From the NCBI GenBank assembly GCA_004352715.1, contig SCFE01000024.1, positions 1,720,325 to 1,784,324 of the forward strand: a stretch of DNA of 64,000 nt, written 5' to 3'. The stretch comes from Hofstenia miamia. Its lineage: Eukaryota > Xenacoelomorpha > Acoela. A program made the position numbers and the translations under genes. Below, piece by piece: positions 33,418 through 46,400 of the stretch. Position 1 is the stretch's first letter, and every line of letters starts with the position of its first letter. A model generated the notes under the pieces. The model was not told the DNA's origin. It ran no database searches and saw only the letters and a program-made list of their open reading frames with translations.

Positions 33418-36400
33418 TAAACGCGTGTCGTACAAATGAAAAATTACATTAAGATAACTAATTTAAACTATGAAATAAATATATATAATTTATTGGGGAA
33501 GGACTTATTTAAATGCATGCAACTAATAAGAAATGCTTCGATACGCTTAAACCTCAACGCATAAGATATTGATGGAAGCTTGGAGAAAGGAGAAAAGTTA
33601 ATAAGACAAATATCATTTTCAAAAAAATTTTACACTCCATTTAGTTTGAGTTTTCTTATCAGTTGTACTTAATAGATCTAGAAATTCAATATTTTTTTGA
33701 GTTTCACTCAAGCAAAAATCAATTAAATAACTTTTAAAACACTACTTTTGCCACCACTTAGCGATTGTTTTCAAGTTGTGTTTACATCAGTTACCTAGCT
33801 TAATTTAAGCAATTTAGTTATTATAACTGTAATTAAAACACAAATCAGGTCTAGAGCTGTATTATTTGATAATATATTGTATCGACGACTGCGTTTGTAG
33901 GTCAATGACTTCTTTGGTACAATATAGTCTCAAAATCTGGCGACTATTTAAGAAATGTCTCAAATCTCAGTGAATATTCAAGATTTCGCATTCTGACCTG
34001 TTTTATTCGTTTTCAAATCTTAATTTAGATCTAGAATTTAATATTTACTAATTAAACTGATTAAAATTAGTTAGACAACTGATGGAAAACATCCGCTAAA
34101 TGGTGGAATGCAGTATTATAAATATTGCTTTTTTACCTCGCTGTATTTCAAAAAATATTGAATTTCTGAATATATTAGATAGATCTACAATATTAAGCTC
34201 AAAAAATCGGACTTAATTTTTTTTGTTGAAAATCCGAGCACTTTGTAATGTTTGCGGGCCAGGATTTTATGGATCCAAGTTACATTTAGTAATTCTATAC
34301 TTGGTCCCAGTCCTATCCCATGCCAGTTTCATGACATTTTCTGTTCCCACAACTAGGTTTTATTTTGTCCAAAACTAGTAAAATTACTAGGGGTATTCTT
34401 AAATCTGTGGTCTCAGTTTTTTCATTTATATTCCTAGTTCCTTGTCAGTCCTTGTCGGAAATATGTAGTCCCATATTACATGGCTCCCTCCAAGTTCTAC
34501 ACTAGCTGCAAAGCAACCTCAAACCATGGCCTTTGATGGATTTTGACCGTAAAAATTCTAAATTTAAGTTTTACATTAAAGCGCTTATTTGGTGGGTGAC
34601 GTACAATTTGTGCAAGCTACCCATACTGAGTAAATGTACGCTACTCTCATCCAAAAATAAGATCCGTCTCTATTATTCTGCTTTGACAGATGCAGTTTTT
34701 CTTAGAAATTATGCCTTCACATTATTCTCTTTGGTAGCAACACATTCCTTTGTTATATCAATCGCTTCCTCTACATGATCCCATTTTTGCTAGAGCAGTT
34801 TGTGGTCATGGTTCTGTAGTACTGCGTTTGGCTTGAGAGCTATCCCGAAGCCTACATTTATTGAATGGAATCAACCCTATATTCATTACCGAGATATAAT
34901 TATGATGATATCTTGGAATAAGAATATTAATTGAGACTTGTAATGAGATGAGACTGGGGAACAATCCATTTGGATTAAATTGTACTAGCACAAATAAATT
35001 CTGGGCCCCGCGGAACTCTAATAAACCTCAACATACATATATAGCATTTTGACATGCTACATTAATTTAATAGATCAATAGGGCGACACCATAAATACAT
35101 TATTCCAAGCCTAATTCATAGAGTTTTGACCAACCCAATTGCCATTCAAAATGTTCTTCTGGGTATTGATTTTCAAATGCTTTAGAATTCAAATATTTAT
35201 TTATTCAAACAGTGCTACATTCATTCAAATCATTTCAAAGTTCTGTAGCTGAGAAATAAAATTTTGCTTTGTTATGAATTTCTGCTAATTCGCCGTCTGC
35301 AGACGATATGTCTTTGTAATGGACTAATTTAGAGTTTTTTATTTGAAGTCGAGACATTAACTTGACTTTATTATATTTTGCATATAATTATTTTGGAAAA
35401 AAATTCTATTATAATAAACTTTAAATCGCATTATTTTTCTATAAATGTAGACATGATTGTATAAAGATTTAATGTTGATTCAAATTTGCTGTGTTCTATA
35501 TCATACAATTCATTTCCAACTACTTAGTGGTCAATGAAAATTTATCTCAACATGAATTGTTTAATGTCCCTATAAAATATTGAAAATTGTTAAAATATAT
35601 TTTATGAATACATTCACAACAATGTTGCAAACAGCTCAACTAATTAATGGGTTGTCTCAGAAAATAAGCAACAGGAATGGCTGGGAGAGCTGGAGCCCCT
35701 CCAATAATTGTCCTAGGTGACATTTATTTTTGCATAAAATTTGCTTAAATTTTATAAATTTAGGTTGGTATAAGAACGACCCGTCAATAATTATATTGTT
35801 CCTTAGCCCCATGAGTTGGCTCGTCTCAACGCGGCACTGCTTTAAAATTCTGATTGGAAATTAGCTAAAGTTGGATTTTCGCACAATTTGGTTCAGCAAT
35901 AGCAGAAATGACGGCGTAATTAACCACTTAACAATAGTCTGAAAAGTGAAAACCCACTTCTTTTGCAACATTTCACGTTTACTTAAACGAATTTGAATTT
36001 ATTTTCATTTTTTTTAAAATTTGCTATGTATGTTTATTTATTAATTCGAATCGGTTCAGCTTAGAATGTAAACGGCTTCCTGCAACACTGCCTCGAAAGT
36101 TTATCGACACAATAATTTTGCAGAAATCATTTACATATACAAAAATTATAAGAAAATCTATATTATATGTGACTTTTTTCATAACCTGTCTAGGTATTTT
36201 TGTGCTAAATCACTACTTTGAGTAAAATGAAATATGAAATATTGTGTTTGGTTAAAGTTCTGTTAACTGAAAGTTAAATAATAACATTTGCTTTAAAACA
36301 CTGAATTTTATTAGATAGAAGTAATAGCAAATATTTCCAAAGATGTCACTCTTGGCAATAAAACGCACTTTAAATTAATTCAAACCGCCAACCACTATGT

Positions 36401-36616
36401 TCTGTTCTCAAAGAATTGACATGAGTGGCACGATCCTTCTCTTCATTCCAATAGCGGGTCAATATTGGCAATTCAAAATGGAAATATTAGTCAATATTTT
36501 AATTTCCAAATGCTGAAGGATTAATTTCTAACAGCTGTTAGCATGATTTAACTTGAAAATTCCCACCGTGTGAGGTTTACACACTCTGTAGATTGTTTTC
36601 TTACGAATTTCTCGTA
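33418..36616. other. AT-rich DNA upstream of the FREM-like gene, no gene recognised
   Basis: About 3.2 kb with no recognisable coding sequence. The open frames at 34533 (plus) and 34806 (minus) show no motif. The right end may include distal regulatory DNA of the FREM-like gene. Confidence 0.4.
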
Positions 36617-36880
36617 AAAGTCCAGCGATGGAATTTATTTCTGGACGCGCAACTGGCAGTGAATTTATTCCACAATTCTCAATGGGCACGCTGAGAATGC
36701 ATTGCGCGACATTTTTCATCAAATCAATTGCGTTGTTGTCGAAATTTAAAAGTCCAGCGATGGAATTTATTTCTGGACGCGCAACTGGCAGTGAATTTAT
36801 TCCACAATTCTCAATGGGCACGCTGAGAATGCATTGCGCGACATTTTTCATCAAATCAATTGCGTTGTTGTCGAAATTTA
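36617..36880. repeat. exact 132-bp tandem duplication upstream of the FREM-like gene
   Basis: Two head-to-tail copies (36617-36748 and 36749-36880) with no difference that I can see and no N between them. The unit is 44 codons long, so frames run through both copies on both strands. The minus frame (LMKNVAQCILSVPIENCGIN, then SLPVARPEINSIAGLL) looks the more protein-like but matches nothing I know. It ends about 200 bp before the FREM start codon. It may be a recent duplication in a promoter region or exon, or an assembly artefact. Confidence 0.75.
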
Positions 36881-37062
36881 CTGGGGCGCCACCTACCGTT
36901 AAATAGAGAAAACGGCGTAGTTAATTTTCTTTTCGTTTCGGCCATTGAGTAAATGGTCAACAATAGCTCAAGAAATAGATGCCAGAAATTTATTATACAA
37001 GCTCTCACTTCGGATTTAGAGAATTATTGATTTCGAAGCTGGATTACACTAACTGTGCGCTC

Positions 37063-37077
37063 ATGTTTTTGAAATAA
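37063..37077 (+). promoter_or_regulatory. 4-codon upstream ORF overlapping the FREM start (TAATG)
   Basis: ATG TTT TTG AAA TAA, whose last base is the first base of the FREM ATG. If the transcript starts upstream, ribosomes ending here could re-initiate on the main ATG, a known way to lower or tune translation. Confidence 0.35.
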
Positions 37078-37277
37078 TGCTCTCCCAGCCACAAATTATT
37101 ACTCTTTTATTTCTTCTGCTAAGATTTTTCTGTGTAGACTGTATTTATTTGCGACAGCTTCTCGCTACCCAGCCGGAAATTACTGTACCCTTGGGTCGAT
37201 CATATGATCTCAGCGATGCTGATTTGGGAATAACCAAAGACCGCAGCAGTGATCTGTGCACTGTGTATATTTATCAG
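37077..37277 (+). CDS. FRAS1/FREM-like extracellular matrix protein, exon 1
   Basis: 67 codons from ATG to a CAG/GTATCT donor, phase 0. Residues 1-22 are a signal peptide with a hydrophobic core (ITLLFLLLRFFCV). After a short linker the mature start reads QPEITVPLGRSYDLSDADLG, then a D..C.V.I stretch. This is the opening strand pattern of the FREM family (a small V..G....L...DL.I segment, then D.C.V.V). FREM proteins are secreted, have CSPG repeats and Calx-beta domains in later exons, and work in basement membranes. Exon 2 lies 22.9 kb away, in the same phase. The rest of the gene is outside the window. It could be FREM1-, FREM2- or FREM3-like; the fragment is too short to say. Confidence 0.75.
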
Positions 37278-38239
37278 GTATCTTTAATTTTTCAAAAAAT
37301 ACAACAAATATATATACATTAATTTTCAATGTATCAATTGGCAGCATACAATTCAAGAGTACATTCCGTTCTTTAAACTGTATAATTTATCAAAGTTGAA
37401 CAACTTTCTCCATTCCTGTGCACACTGGATGTATCCATAAATATCAATATGTATTTGCATAATGTATCAATGCATATGTTTTTATCTACATGTATTATCT
37501 AATGAATCATTATAATTTCGAATTTATCTTTATCAAATATGGACATTAACTTTTCTGTAATTTGACAGATTGTAAAATAATCGTTTTTTAAGTCCAATAC
37601 AATATTAATGTACATTTTTTGAATTTTGGAGATTGATTTTATTTAGAAAGTTGATGACTAATGTTATTTTTCCTAGTTTAACTATGCATCACCTTTTATA
37701 AAACAATTTAAAATAGTTTATGGCAGTTAAAATGCATTGAATTGAGAATGACAGTATGAGCTAGGCATGGACTCGAACCCGACCCGAAACATAGAATTTG
37801 GTATCGCAATACTCCCGTCTTGCATCATTTTTTGATAGGGTAAACATACCTTTAATTGGTATTACCTAGATCTTCCTCAAATTGAGTGGTGAATAACACC
37901 AGTATCTTTTTACCTATCAATCGAAGCTTTGTATCCGAACCTTACCCAATAAATTGATGCCCAAAGCACCCGATGCACTCTCATACTCAACTATTTGTAA
38001 CGGTGTCTTGGGTCAATTTATCAACTTGGAATATATATATATATATGTTTATATATATATCGACTAAAATTTTAAATCAGCTATGCCAAAAATATCATAA
38101 ATAAAATTTAAATGATAATCGTATTACAATGATAAAAATAAATAAATATATATATATATATATCAATTTGTTGATGTTTTTCACATAATGTGCGAATATA
38201 AGCTTTAGTATTTTGAACATTTGACCACTAATTAGCTGT

Positions 38240-38606
38240 TATTAGCGCAAAAGCAATGTTTCCTTTTCATATCTGCAATGAGGAAAAGTTTCTTACAAGT
38301 CTACGTCGTCTCAATCTTCGACAAACAGTCCAAACAGACATATCAACACCAGAATTACGATAAATTGCTCAGTTATTTGCTGTACCACTAATGTTGGTCT
38401 CATTAATCGATCTTGTCGGGAGCTTGTTCATTGTGGTATTCCACTTCTGAGGAAAATGAAAGAGTCTCCCATGTTGTTTCAAAAATGTTCCCCTATTTGA
38501 AACAGCCTTTTTGCTTCTTCCCACTTGTGCAGCAACTGTAATCTTCCTCAATCATTGTGATTCCACGGTAACGTTCAGCAACAGAGAGGCGGGAATTCTT
38601 ATCCAT
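38240..38606 (-). pseudogene. Tc1-like transposase relic (helix-turn-helix part)
   Basis: The minus strand starts with MDKNSRLSVAERYRGITMI, shifts frame, and continues RKITVAAQVGRSKKAVSN, the paired-type helix-turn-helix of Tc1 transposases. Then, after another shift and a stop, come AIYRNSGVDMSVWTVCRRLR and RRRLVRN, the second HTH (..S..T..RRLR..L). The DDE core is absent or too decayed to see. At least two frameshifts and a stop make it inactive. Confidence 0.75.
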
Positions 38607-40172
38607 GGCAGTAGAAATGAATCGGAACTGCTTTGCTTGTTGTATAATAAGGAGGAATTTGATTGCTTATCAGCTGTGACGTATTATTAGTCATCACTGT
38701 GTTTAAGTTGTGAAAATATCAATGAATTTTTCTGTGAGTTGCATATACTTTGGGGTTGGTCCTAAATTTTAACTCGTTTTTTTCACACAACAGCCAACAC
38801 AAGACATCAGAGTCACAAATGTATTCGGAAAAATATCCACTAAGAAGAGGTTGAATGATAACAAATGCTTAGAAATGCATCATGCACCAAATATGTTTAA
38901 ATAATAAAATATAGCTCTTCAATTAGAGTCCTGCGAAATTGGTGCCAAAATTCGAAACAAGTGTCGGTATCAGGACGATTTAATATTTGCTTTTATATTG
39001 CATTATATTTCCAAATTTATAATATTCGATAAGCAAAATACGTCAATAATTTCTCAATTCAGTATTCAATTTGATTAGTAAAGACTAATTTTAGCACATT
39101 TCATCTTATTTCAAGGCCAAAAATAGATGTGCATGTGGACTGTCTATCAACTACCATTGATCACGTCTTTTGACAGAATCACTTGAGGCAATTGAACTGT
39201 TAAATTTTGCAATAGCAATACAAATACCTTTAAATTGGTCTATTACTTTTATCGCACAACTTTCTAATTGTTTTTAAAAAAACTGAACTATTTGCATTCT
39301 AGAAATCTGTCATATATTTTTGTGACCAAATCCTAAAAACCGGGTTTGAGTCGGGTTTGAACATCTTTAACCTGATTGCAANGGAATTCTTATCCATGGC
39401 AGTAGAAATGAATCGGAACTGCTTTGCTTGTTGTATAATAAGGAGGAATTTGATTGCTTATCAGCTGTGACGTATTATTAGTCATCACTGTGTTTAAGTT
39501 GTGAAAATATCAATGAATTTTTCTGTGAGTTGCATATACTTTGGGGTTGGTCCTAAATTTTAACTCGTTTTTTTCACACAACAGCCAACACAAGACATCA
39601 GAGTCACAAATGTATTCGGAAAAATATCCACTAAGAAGAGGTTGAATGATAACAAATGCTTAGAAATGCATCATGCACCAAATATGTTTAAATAATAAAA
39701 TATAGCTCTTCAATTAGAGTCCTGCGAAATTGGTGCCAAAATTCGAAACAAGTGTCGGTATCAGGACGATTTAATATTTGCTTTTATATTGCATTATATT
39801 TCCAAATTTATAATATTCGATAAGCAAAATACGTCAATAATTTCTCAATTCAGTATTCAATTTGATTAGTAAAGACTAATTTTAGCACATTTCATCTTAT
39901 TTCAAGGCCAAAAATAAATGTGCATGTGGACTGTCTATCAACTACCATTGATCACGTCTTTTGACAGAATCACTTGAGGCAATTGAACTGTTAAATTTTG
40001 CAATAGCAATACAAATACCTTTAAATTGGTCTATTACTTTTATCGCACAACTTTCTAATTGTTTTTAAAAAAACTGAACTATTTGCATTCTAGAAATCTG
40101 TCATATATTTTTGTGACCAAATCCTAAAAACCGGGTTTGAGTCGGGTTTGAACATCTTTAACCTGATTGCAA
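38591..40172. repeat. 791-bp tandem duplication joined by a single N
   Basis: Copy 1 is 38591-39381 and copy 2 is 39382-40172. They appear identical except for one substitution (G at 39126, A at the matching site in copy 2). The junction is one N at 39382, standing where copy 1 has G. This is what results when two allelic contigs are placed end to end, so it is probably an assembly duplication and not a genomic one. Confidence 0.85.
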
Positions 40173-42200
40173 TTATGAGCTGTTGAATATCTTTACAACA
40201 ACCGCTTCTGTAGTTATATTTTTTATTAAGCACTGAAATTCTAATTTAAAAAATGAATAAAAGAAAGAAAAGTAATGAATAAATATGTCCTATTTCCATA
40301 TTTGTATTATTTTCTATGAAGCTAGCATTTTTGATGATGTTTTGCATCTAATAAAATTAATGATATCAAATTAAAAAACAATGGGTGCTGTTAAGCCTGA
40401 TTCTGTTCCTGTTTCGTTCTGGACCTGACATGCTGCGCCTCAATCTTGACCTGATTAATCCTGATAGAACTGATCTACAGATTATGACCTGACACATTAT
40501 TAGTTTCGAGTGTACTTTTCGTTACTGTTTTGTTGATTTGAAATGATTTTATTTGCTATGTTTGTTATGCGAGCTGACCTATTTGAATCTGAAAAACACA
40601 ATTTCTTAAATTAATAAATTATTGCCTCAAGTGGATATTACTGGACTAATATTAATTGAGATAATTGACTCTTTTCCTATTTTATCTGTTATTAGTTTAG
40701 AACTTTGAGTACAATATCGTACTCTGTGGTTTAGAACCATTATTTGCCAAAACTAGTCTTCATTAGTCAATTTGTTGAATAGTCCCTCTACTGTAATCAA
40801 TCTTCATAATATATTGCCCGTCTGTATAGAATAATTAATCAATACATCATGCTGGATGCATACAGCTGCACACAACTGCACAATAGGGATCGATTAATTA
40901 AAATTTTGTTATTGCAACATATAGGTGTAGGCCCAGTTTACAGTTTTCGCAGGTCTTCATTGTACAGACATGATTTCGAGTCCTAATATATGCTGAATGT
41001 GTTCATTGTAAACAGAGTGAGAAATGTGGAACATGAAACTAATTTCTGTTCACTGTCTGTTTTTTTCATGATCAGCTTACCTTAAGGAATTGAACGTTGA
41101 ACATTTTGCTATCGCTAATAACGTTATTGAAGTAAAATCCCAAGTCAGTGCTAAGTGAACATATCAGTAGGATTGTAGTGTTTTGGAGTAAATTTGGAAA
41201 CATTAAATCCCTTCAATGATGGCAAATGTTCGCCAGATACAAGGTTCAATTTTTAAATGTCAGTTTCTAATCATCCTATAACTGCAAAGTATTTGATAAC
41301 TGATGTCTTATATGGTTTTGTAAACCTCAAAAAGAAATATGTCTACAGTTGCCAATTACATCTTGGCTTTGAAGAGCTAAATCGCAGAAATAAATTTCAA
41401 CGTAGTCTTCAAGCTTCTTTTGTAACAGAAATTATCTTCACATTAGTAAATATTGAAAATGAAAAAAATTGACATAAATACTTTTTAATACATCGATTTC
41501 GCAGTTCAGACAAGTTTTACTAATATTTTGGATCGTGTTAAATCAACTTTTTTAAGTTGCTATGGCCAAGAAGATATCGACTTATAGGACTTCATCATGA
41601 TATCACTTTCCTTCAATATTCCTTACAAATTTTGGAATGTATTGTTCCAATAATGACCTAAATAAAAATTTTTAATGCGTCAATTTGACTGTCCATTTGG
41701 TGTTATTTTTAGACCTAATTTCATTTTCTAACTACTTCTAGTTTTCTCAAACTGTTGAAATTTAGAAAATCTGATAGACATTTCGCACGTCATTTTTAGC
41801 ATTTACTTGACCTTTCGGAGGCAAAAACAATCGTTGTTAATTAATTCAAAAAATGTAATTTTGAATTAAAGATGATAAAATTGCACTCTATTGAAATGTA
41901 TAATATTCTACCATGAATTTAAAAGTTTAAGTGCAATTCACTATCTTTATCTAAAGTGTTTGTGTACATATATTTTAATTGTTTGATAGTAATAAAATAA
42001 TATTCCTAATTTTATTATATATCATGTTTAGTAAACAATCCTTAAGAGTTAATTAGCTGAAACGTTGATATTAATCTAAAACTGTATTTCGGCGACTCAA
42101 TCGTTCAAAATTTTTATGCTTACTAAAACTTGCTGCTACTAATTTTGTTATTCTATTTATATATAACCATTAATATATACTTGCACATCTGAAATATAAT
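40173..42200. other. intronic AT-rich DNA, nothing recognised
   Basis: A plus frame at 41257-41472 has no family motif. CCTGATT..ACCTGA words near 40395-40500 may be the end of a decayed element. Confidence 0.4.
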
Positions 42201-42202
42201 TA

Positions 42203-42791
42203 TTGTCCTTGCCAAATGGGATCAGACACGCAAAACTGAACCGTCAATCGAAACCGAATATTTCTTTTATAGTTTTTGTATGAGTTTTTTGTAACCATTG
42301 TCAGATTGGTCAATTCAAGGTATTCCGACGCTATCTTTGGATTTTATCAGTTGACAATAATGGACGAGATACCGTTTGTCAAACATGAGCTCTCCCCTGC
42401 TGAAAAAATTCTAATTGTGCGAGTCCATCAGTATTTCATTAAAGAAAAGCATGAAGGAAGGGCAGGATCTCAAAGACCAGTACGGAAGCGTGTAGCTAAA
42501 GCGCTAGGCTTCTCAACAAATACTGTTGCTAGGACTATTGCTCAGTGGAACAAGAATAAGGATCCATCATTTTCAGATGAACCGGTCGTCAGAGGGAAAC
42601 CCCCTGTATGCTACTCTGCTACTCTAACTACCTTTCTATGCCAAACTTTAAAGGCATTATTTGAAACATTCAATGCTTATCGCTTCTAAATTAAATGTAT
42701 TTTCTAAAATATATGGATGGTTCAGCAAATTCGAAATTTTGTACTTTTGACAACTGTTTAACCGGTGTCAGATCCCAAATGGCGAGGACAA
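42203..42791. mobile_element. non-autonomous Tc1/mariner element with TA target duplication
   Basis: 589 bp. Left end TTGTCCTTGCCAAATGGGAT and right end, in reverse complement, TTGTCCTCGCCATTTGGGAT; the match continues into C(A/T)GACAC, so the inverted repeats are about 27 bp with three mismatches. TA dinucleotides flank both sides (42201-42202, 42792-42793), the insertion mark of the IS630/Tc1/mariner superfamily. It carries only the DNA-binding start of a transposase (next entry). Confidence 0.85.
42360..42689 (+). CDS. N-terminal HTH domain of an IS630/Tc1-type transposase, truncated but open
   Basis: An intact 109-codon frame with ATG and TAA inside the element at 42203-42791. Residues 11-30 (LSPAEKILIVRVHQYFIKEK) and 44-66 (PVRKRVAKALGFSTNTVART, then IAQW) form the helix-turn-helix that binds the inverted repeats. 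PSFSDEPVVRGKPP follows, the linker that in full-length relatives leads to the second HTH and the DDE core. The frame then enters unrelated sequence and ends 30 residues later. A native promoter is not visible. It could be a dead deletion product or a small DNA-binding protein able to compete for the ends of full-length copies. Confidence 0.65.
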   Translation: MDEIPFVKHELSPAEKILIVRVHQYFIKEKHEGRAGSQRPVRKRVAKALGFSTNTVARTIAQWNKNKDPSFSDEPVVRGKPPVCYSATLTTFLCQTLKALFETFNAYRF

Positions 42792-42815
42792 TAGTATATT
42801 ATGTTATTCAAATGC

Positions 42816-42886
42816 ATATATATATACAGTATATATATATATATATAGACATATATATATAGACATATATATATACATATATATAT
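42816..42886. repeat. imperfect (TA)n tract, MITE target
   Basis: TA repeats with ATAGACATA interruptions. The MITE at 42887 is inserted in it. Confidence 0.85.
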
Positions 42887-43222
42887 CAGTGATGTGCGGA
42901 TAGAGCTTTTTTAATGCGGCACCCACCCGACAAAAATAGTTTATTACTCGTACCTGAAACTTTTTACTCGTAACCGCCCGTACCCGAGAATAATTTTTTT
43001 CCTCCAATTAAACAATTTAAAAATGTTTTAACAACACAATTCACATTTATTATATTTTGATTTTTGTACATTTTGTTAATAAAATGTTTTTTAAATTTTT
43101 TTTAACTTAATACACTCATAATGTGGAATGAAAAGCGTATTCGATGATAATTATGCGCAACCGCGGGCAGGGCAGGGTAAAGCCGGGTACCCGCGGGTAG
43201 TATTCGTACCCGCACATCACTA
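42887..43222. mobile_element. hAT-type MITE with CAGTGATGTGCGG ends
   Basis: 336 bp. Left end CAGTGATGTGCGG, right end in reverse complement TAGTGATGTGCGGGTACG. Flanks ATATATAT and GTATATAT are an 8-bp target duplication with one mismatch, within (TA)n. ACCCGCC and CCGCGGGTA-type words lie near the ends. A relative lies at 48.6-49.2 kb. Confidence 0.8.
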
Positions 43223-43370
43223 GTATATATATATACATTTATTATCTCTGCAATTTTGTTCTTCTGCTTGAGTAAATATCTGAGTTATTGTTCAATCGAT
43301 ATGAATACATATTATTTGTATTGGATTCACTCACGTTTTTCACCATTGCATGGTTTATAATTTTACGTAG

Positions 43371-43408
<38 letters not shown>

Positions 43409-46400
43409 TTGCACTTAAAATTATCATTTGATAAATGGAGAAAATTTGATTATCCAGGCAATTTAATTCCAGCTGTTTTTTAGAATTACGTCAATGCCAT
43501 ACTTAAATATTTATGCGAAATTTACTGTATTTCTATTGTTAAAATATGAATTTTGGTCTAAAGTTGTGTGCATGTTTGCGAGTTTAGAGTAGTACTTTCA
43601 ATGATTAAAACTTTTGTTTATTCTTAAAGTTAAAGTAATTTTAATTTTTCCATAACATTTAGAATTCAACATTTGATAAAAAAATTTGATTTTTGCAAAT
43701 TTTTGGAAAATCTAATTAGTCCTTAATTTTTTTTATTTTTGACATAGAAACATAATTTTGTATTATATATTTTCACTATTGAAGAAAATTTAATTTATTT
43801 CTATAGTTAAGGTAAATAAGTGAAATAAGTGAAAATGGATGTGAATGAATTAATTCGTCAGCTTGAAAATGAGATTTGGTTGACGCATTGTATTGCAATT
43901 TTCTAAAAACATAGGCTCACTGATGAAAATTCTGTTTTAATATGAGCATGAATAGGTACTTGGTACTTGGTACTTGGCTGAGATATTAATGTCAAAAAGC
44001 GCTTGCTACAAATGTACCATTCTTTTGTGACTAATGTCTCTCAGTGGAAAGACAATTTTTTATTTGACTATAAATGAATACTGGGCACTAATTCAGTTCA
44101 TCCTGTCTTGTCTTCATCTTAAACAATGCGCGGTCCTAAAAAATTCTTTAACGGCTAGGGCGGTTCAAATTTTTTTGTAATATTACAGAATATTTATTTA
44201 TTTGCAAGTTATGCAAAATCTAATTATATTTTGCAAAAAGTGCAATGAATTATGAAGTTCTTCACAACAATTTTAATGTTTATAATTATGCACGCAGAAG
44301 TTATTCTTGGACGCTTTTATTTATGGAGAGCNTATATATATATATATATATATATATCAACAGGATATTTTAAAAGTACATTATATTTGCTAAACAGTGT
44401 TGTTTGCTTTAATATCAATGTAATATCAATTACAAGTACACATGTCACATTGTTGGCTTTGGCAATGATTCTGTGTTACAAATGTCCGAATCTCTTTCCA
44501 TATTTAAAATAATTGATTATTCTTAATTTTAATTTATTGTTGCTGGCTTCTGCTTTATTATTTGAAAAATAGGAGCTATTGAGTTTGCGAAATTTAATCA
44601 GATTCTTACCTGTTTGTTTAATTAACCTGATTTAACTGGTTCTTTTCAATTAACCAGTCCTGTTATGAAACCCTCAAGAATATTAGGGAACACTTAGTTT
44701 TCTCAGTTGATGTGTTTTTAAATATTTCCTTTAAATACATTTGGCATTCATCATGCTTTACACTGAAGAGCCTTGTGTAAAATGAAACTCTGAAAGAAAC
44801 GGATGTTCTATTCTTTCAATTGGCACAAACTATAATTTTGAAATTGGAATATAGAAGTTATAACTTTCCTAGTTAATGTTTGAATAAAATTTATAAAAAT
44901 TCATCCGCGATTTCTTAATGCCACTGGTAATACATCAAAGTTGATGAAAGAACATTTAATCTTGTTATAGCGTCTCTACCAAATGTTTCGCGCACTTTTA
45001 TTACCATCGCAGAAGTGGCGAAGTTGAAATATAAATAATTGATTTCAACTGTCACATGCTATTTTTTTCTGATACAATACTTATGTAATTTCTACAATGC
45101 TACAAATAGAATAACTGCTAATTATTGCTAACTTGATTTATTCGAATAATATATTTACTATCCACTGCAGTAAGTGAATGTTCGAGATCAGAAATTGATA
45201 AAACTTAAATAGCATCATTCTTTAACATATAACTGAATTTGTTTAAATTAAATATAATATTGCAACTAGTGTTGGATTCGTTTCGGTTAATCCGATCAGG
45301 CTGAGTTCGTTCGGTTCCGGTCCATATAAGTCATGTTATACTGCTGGAACCGATTGAATAATTCTATTTTTGATTTTCAACATGTATTGATTACTAGGGT
45401 AACAAAAAGGGTAAAAGGGGGAACAGGTTCAAAAACGGTCAAAATCTTCGATATGAAGCAATATAATTTTAATATGCAAATTAAGATAGTTTCGCTAAAT
45501 TTCATCTCTATTTCCTACATAGTTAATCATAGTTTTGCAAACAAGTCTACAATTAGTGGTTCACTGTTAACATCGTAGCTCATCAAGAAGCATATTAGAC
45601 AAGAGAATATTGTAAAATGATGAATTGTTGAAATTGTTAGTACATGTAACATGTATTGTCTATGTTTTATAGTTTTTTTTACTTAACCTATATTTTTACC
45701 ATTCGAACAATTTGTAATAGTTGTCGATTTATTGAAATATAGCTAAGGAGAGGCCTCTTGCCTATGTTGACCATAAATGTTACTGTATTACTAAATCCAC
45801 ACAATCCCCTATTGGACAAACAATTCTAAAACATAGTAACTTGTGTCTACTCAACTTATGAACTAAAAGCATATCAATTATGCTTAAACCATTGCATGAA
45901 AGGGGTTTAGGTTACCAAGAAATGAAGTTATTAAGGGCAAAAATATTGGCAAGAATTTACGTTTAATGGCACAAAATAAGGTGCAAAAATTAAAGAAATA
46001 TATACCAAAATTGGTTGTCCTACTCATTACAATGATTGCGCTATTACAACACATTAGAAATAATTCTAGTCTTAATCCACATTTTTGCCATTCAAATGAT
46101 TGAATTACAATAATGCGTGGGTTGTATCAAATTGTGGGAAAATGATGCATCGACTCCTATGTTGTAATTCACATTGTTATTGCTAGACTTCATTGCATTT
46201 AGATAAATTAATTGATAAAGTTCTAAAATTTTTTATCACTATCATTTTGGAGAACTTCATAGCGTTTCGGCATTAAAGTTTGAAGGAATGTATGGTCAAA
46301 TATATTAAAGCTTGCTTTATAAACATCTCATGTTTAACATCACGAAGACATATGTTTGTTTAAAAAAGTTGGTCTGCTTAATCCTGTTATTTATATTGGG

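Noticed and set aside
37768-37790. tRNA B-box-like word GGTTCGAGTCC on the minus strand
   Set aside because: The bases on both sides do not form a T-arm stem and there is no A-box or acceptor stem at the right distance. More likely part of a decayed MITE end.
42816-42886. CRISPR-like spacing of ATAGACATATATATATAGACAT repeats
   Set aside because: It is an imperfect (TA)n microsatellite in a eukaryotic genome, with no spacers and no cas genes.
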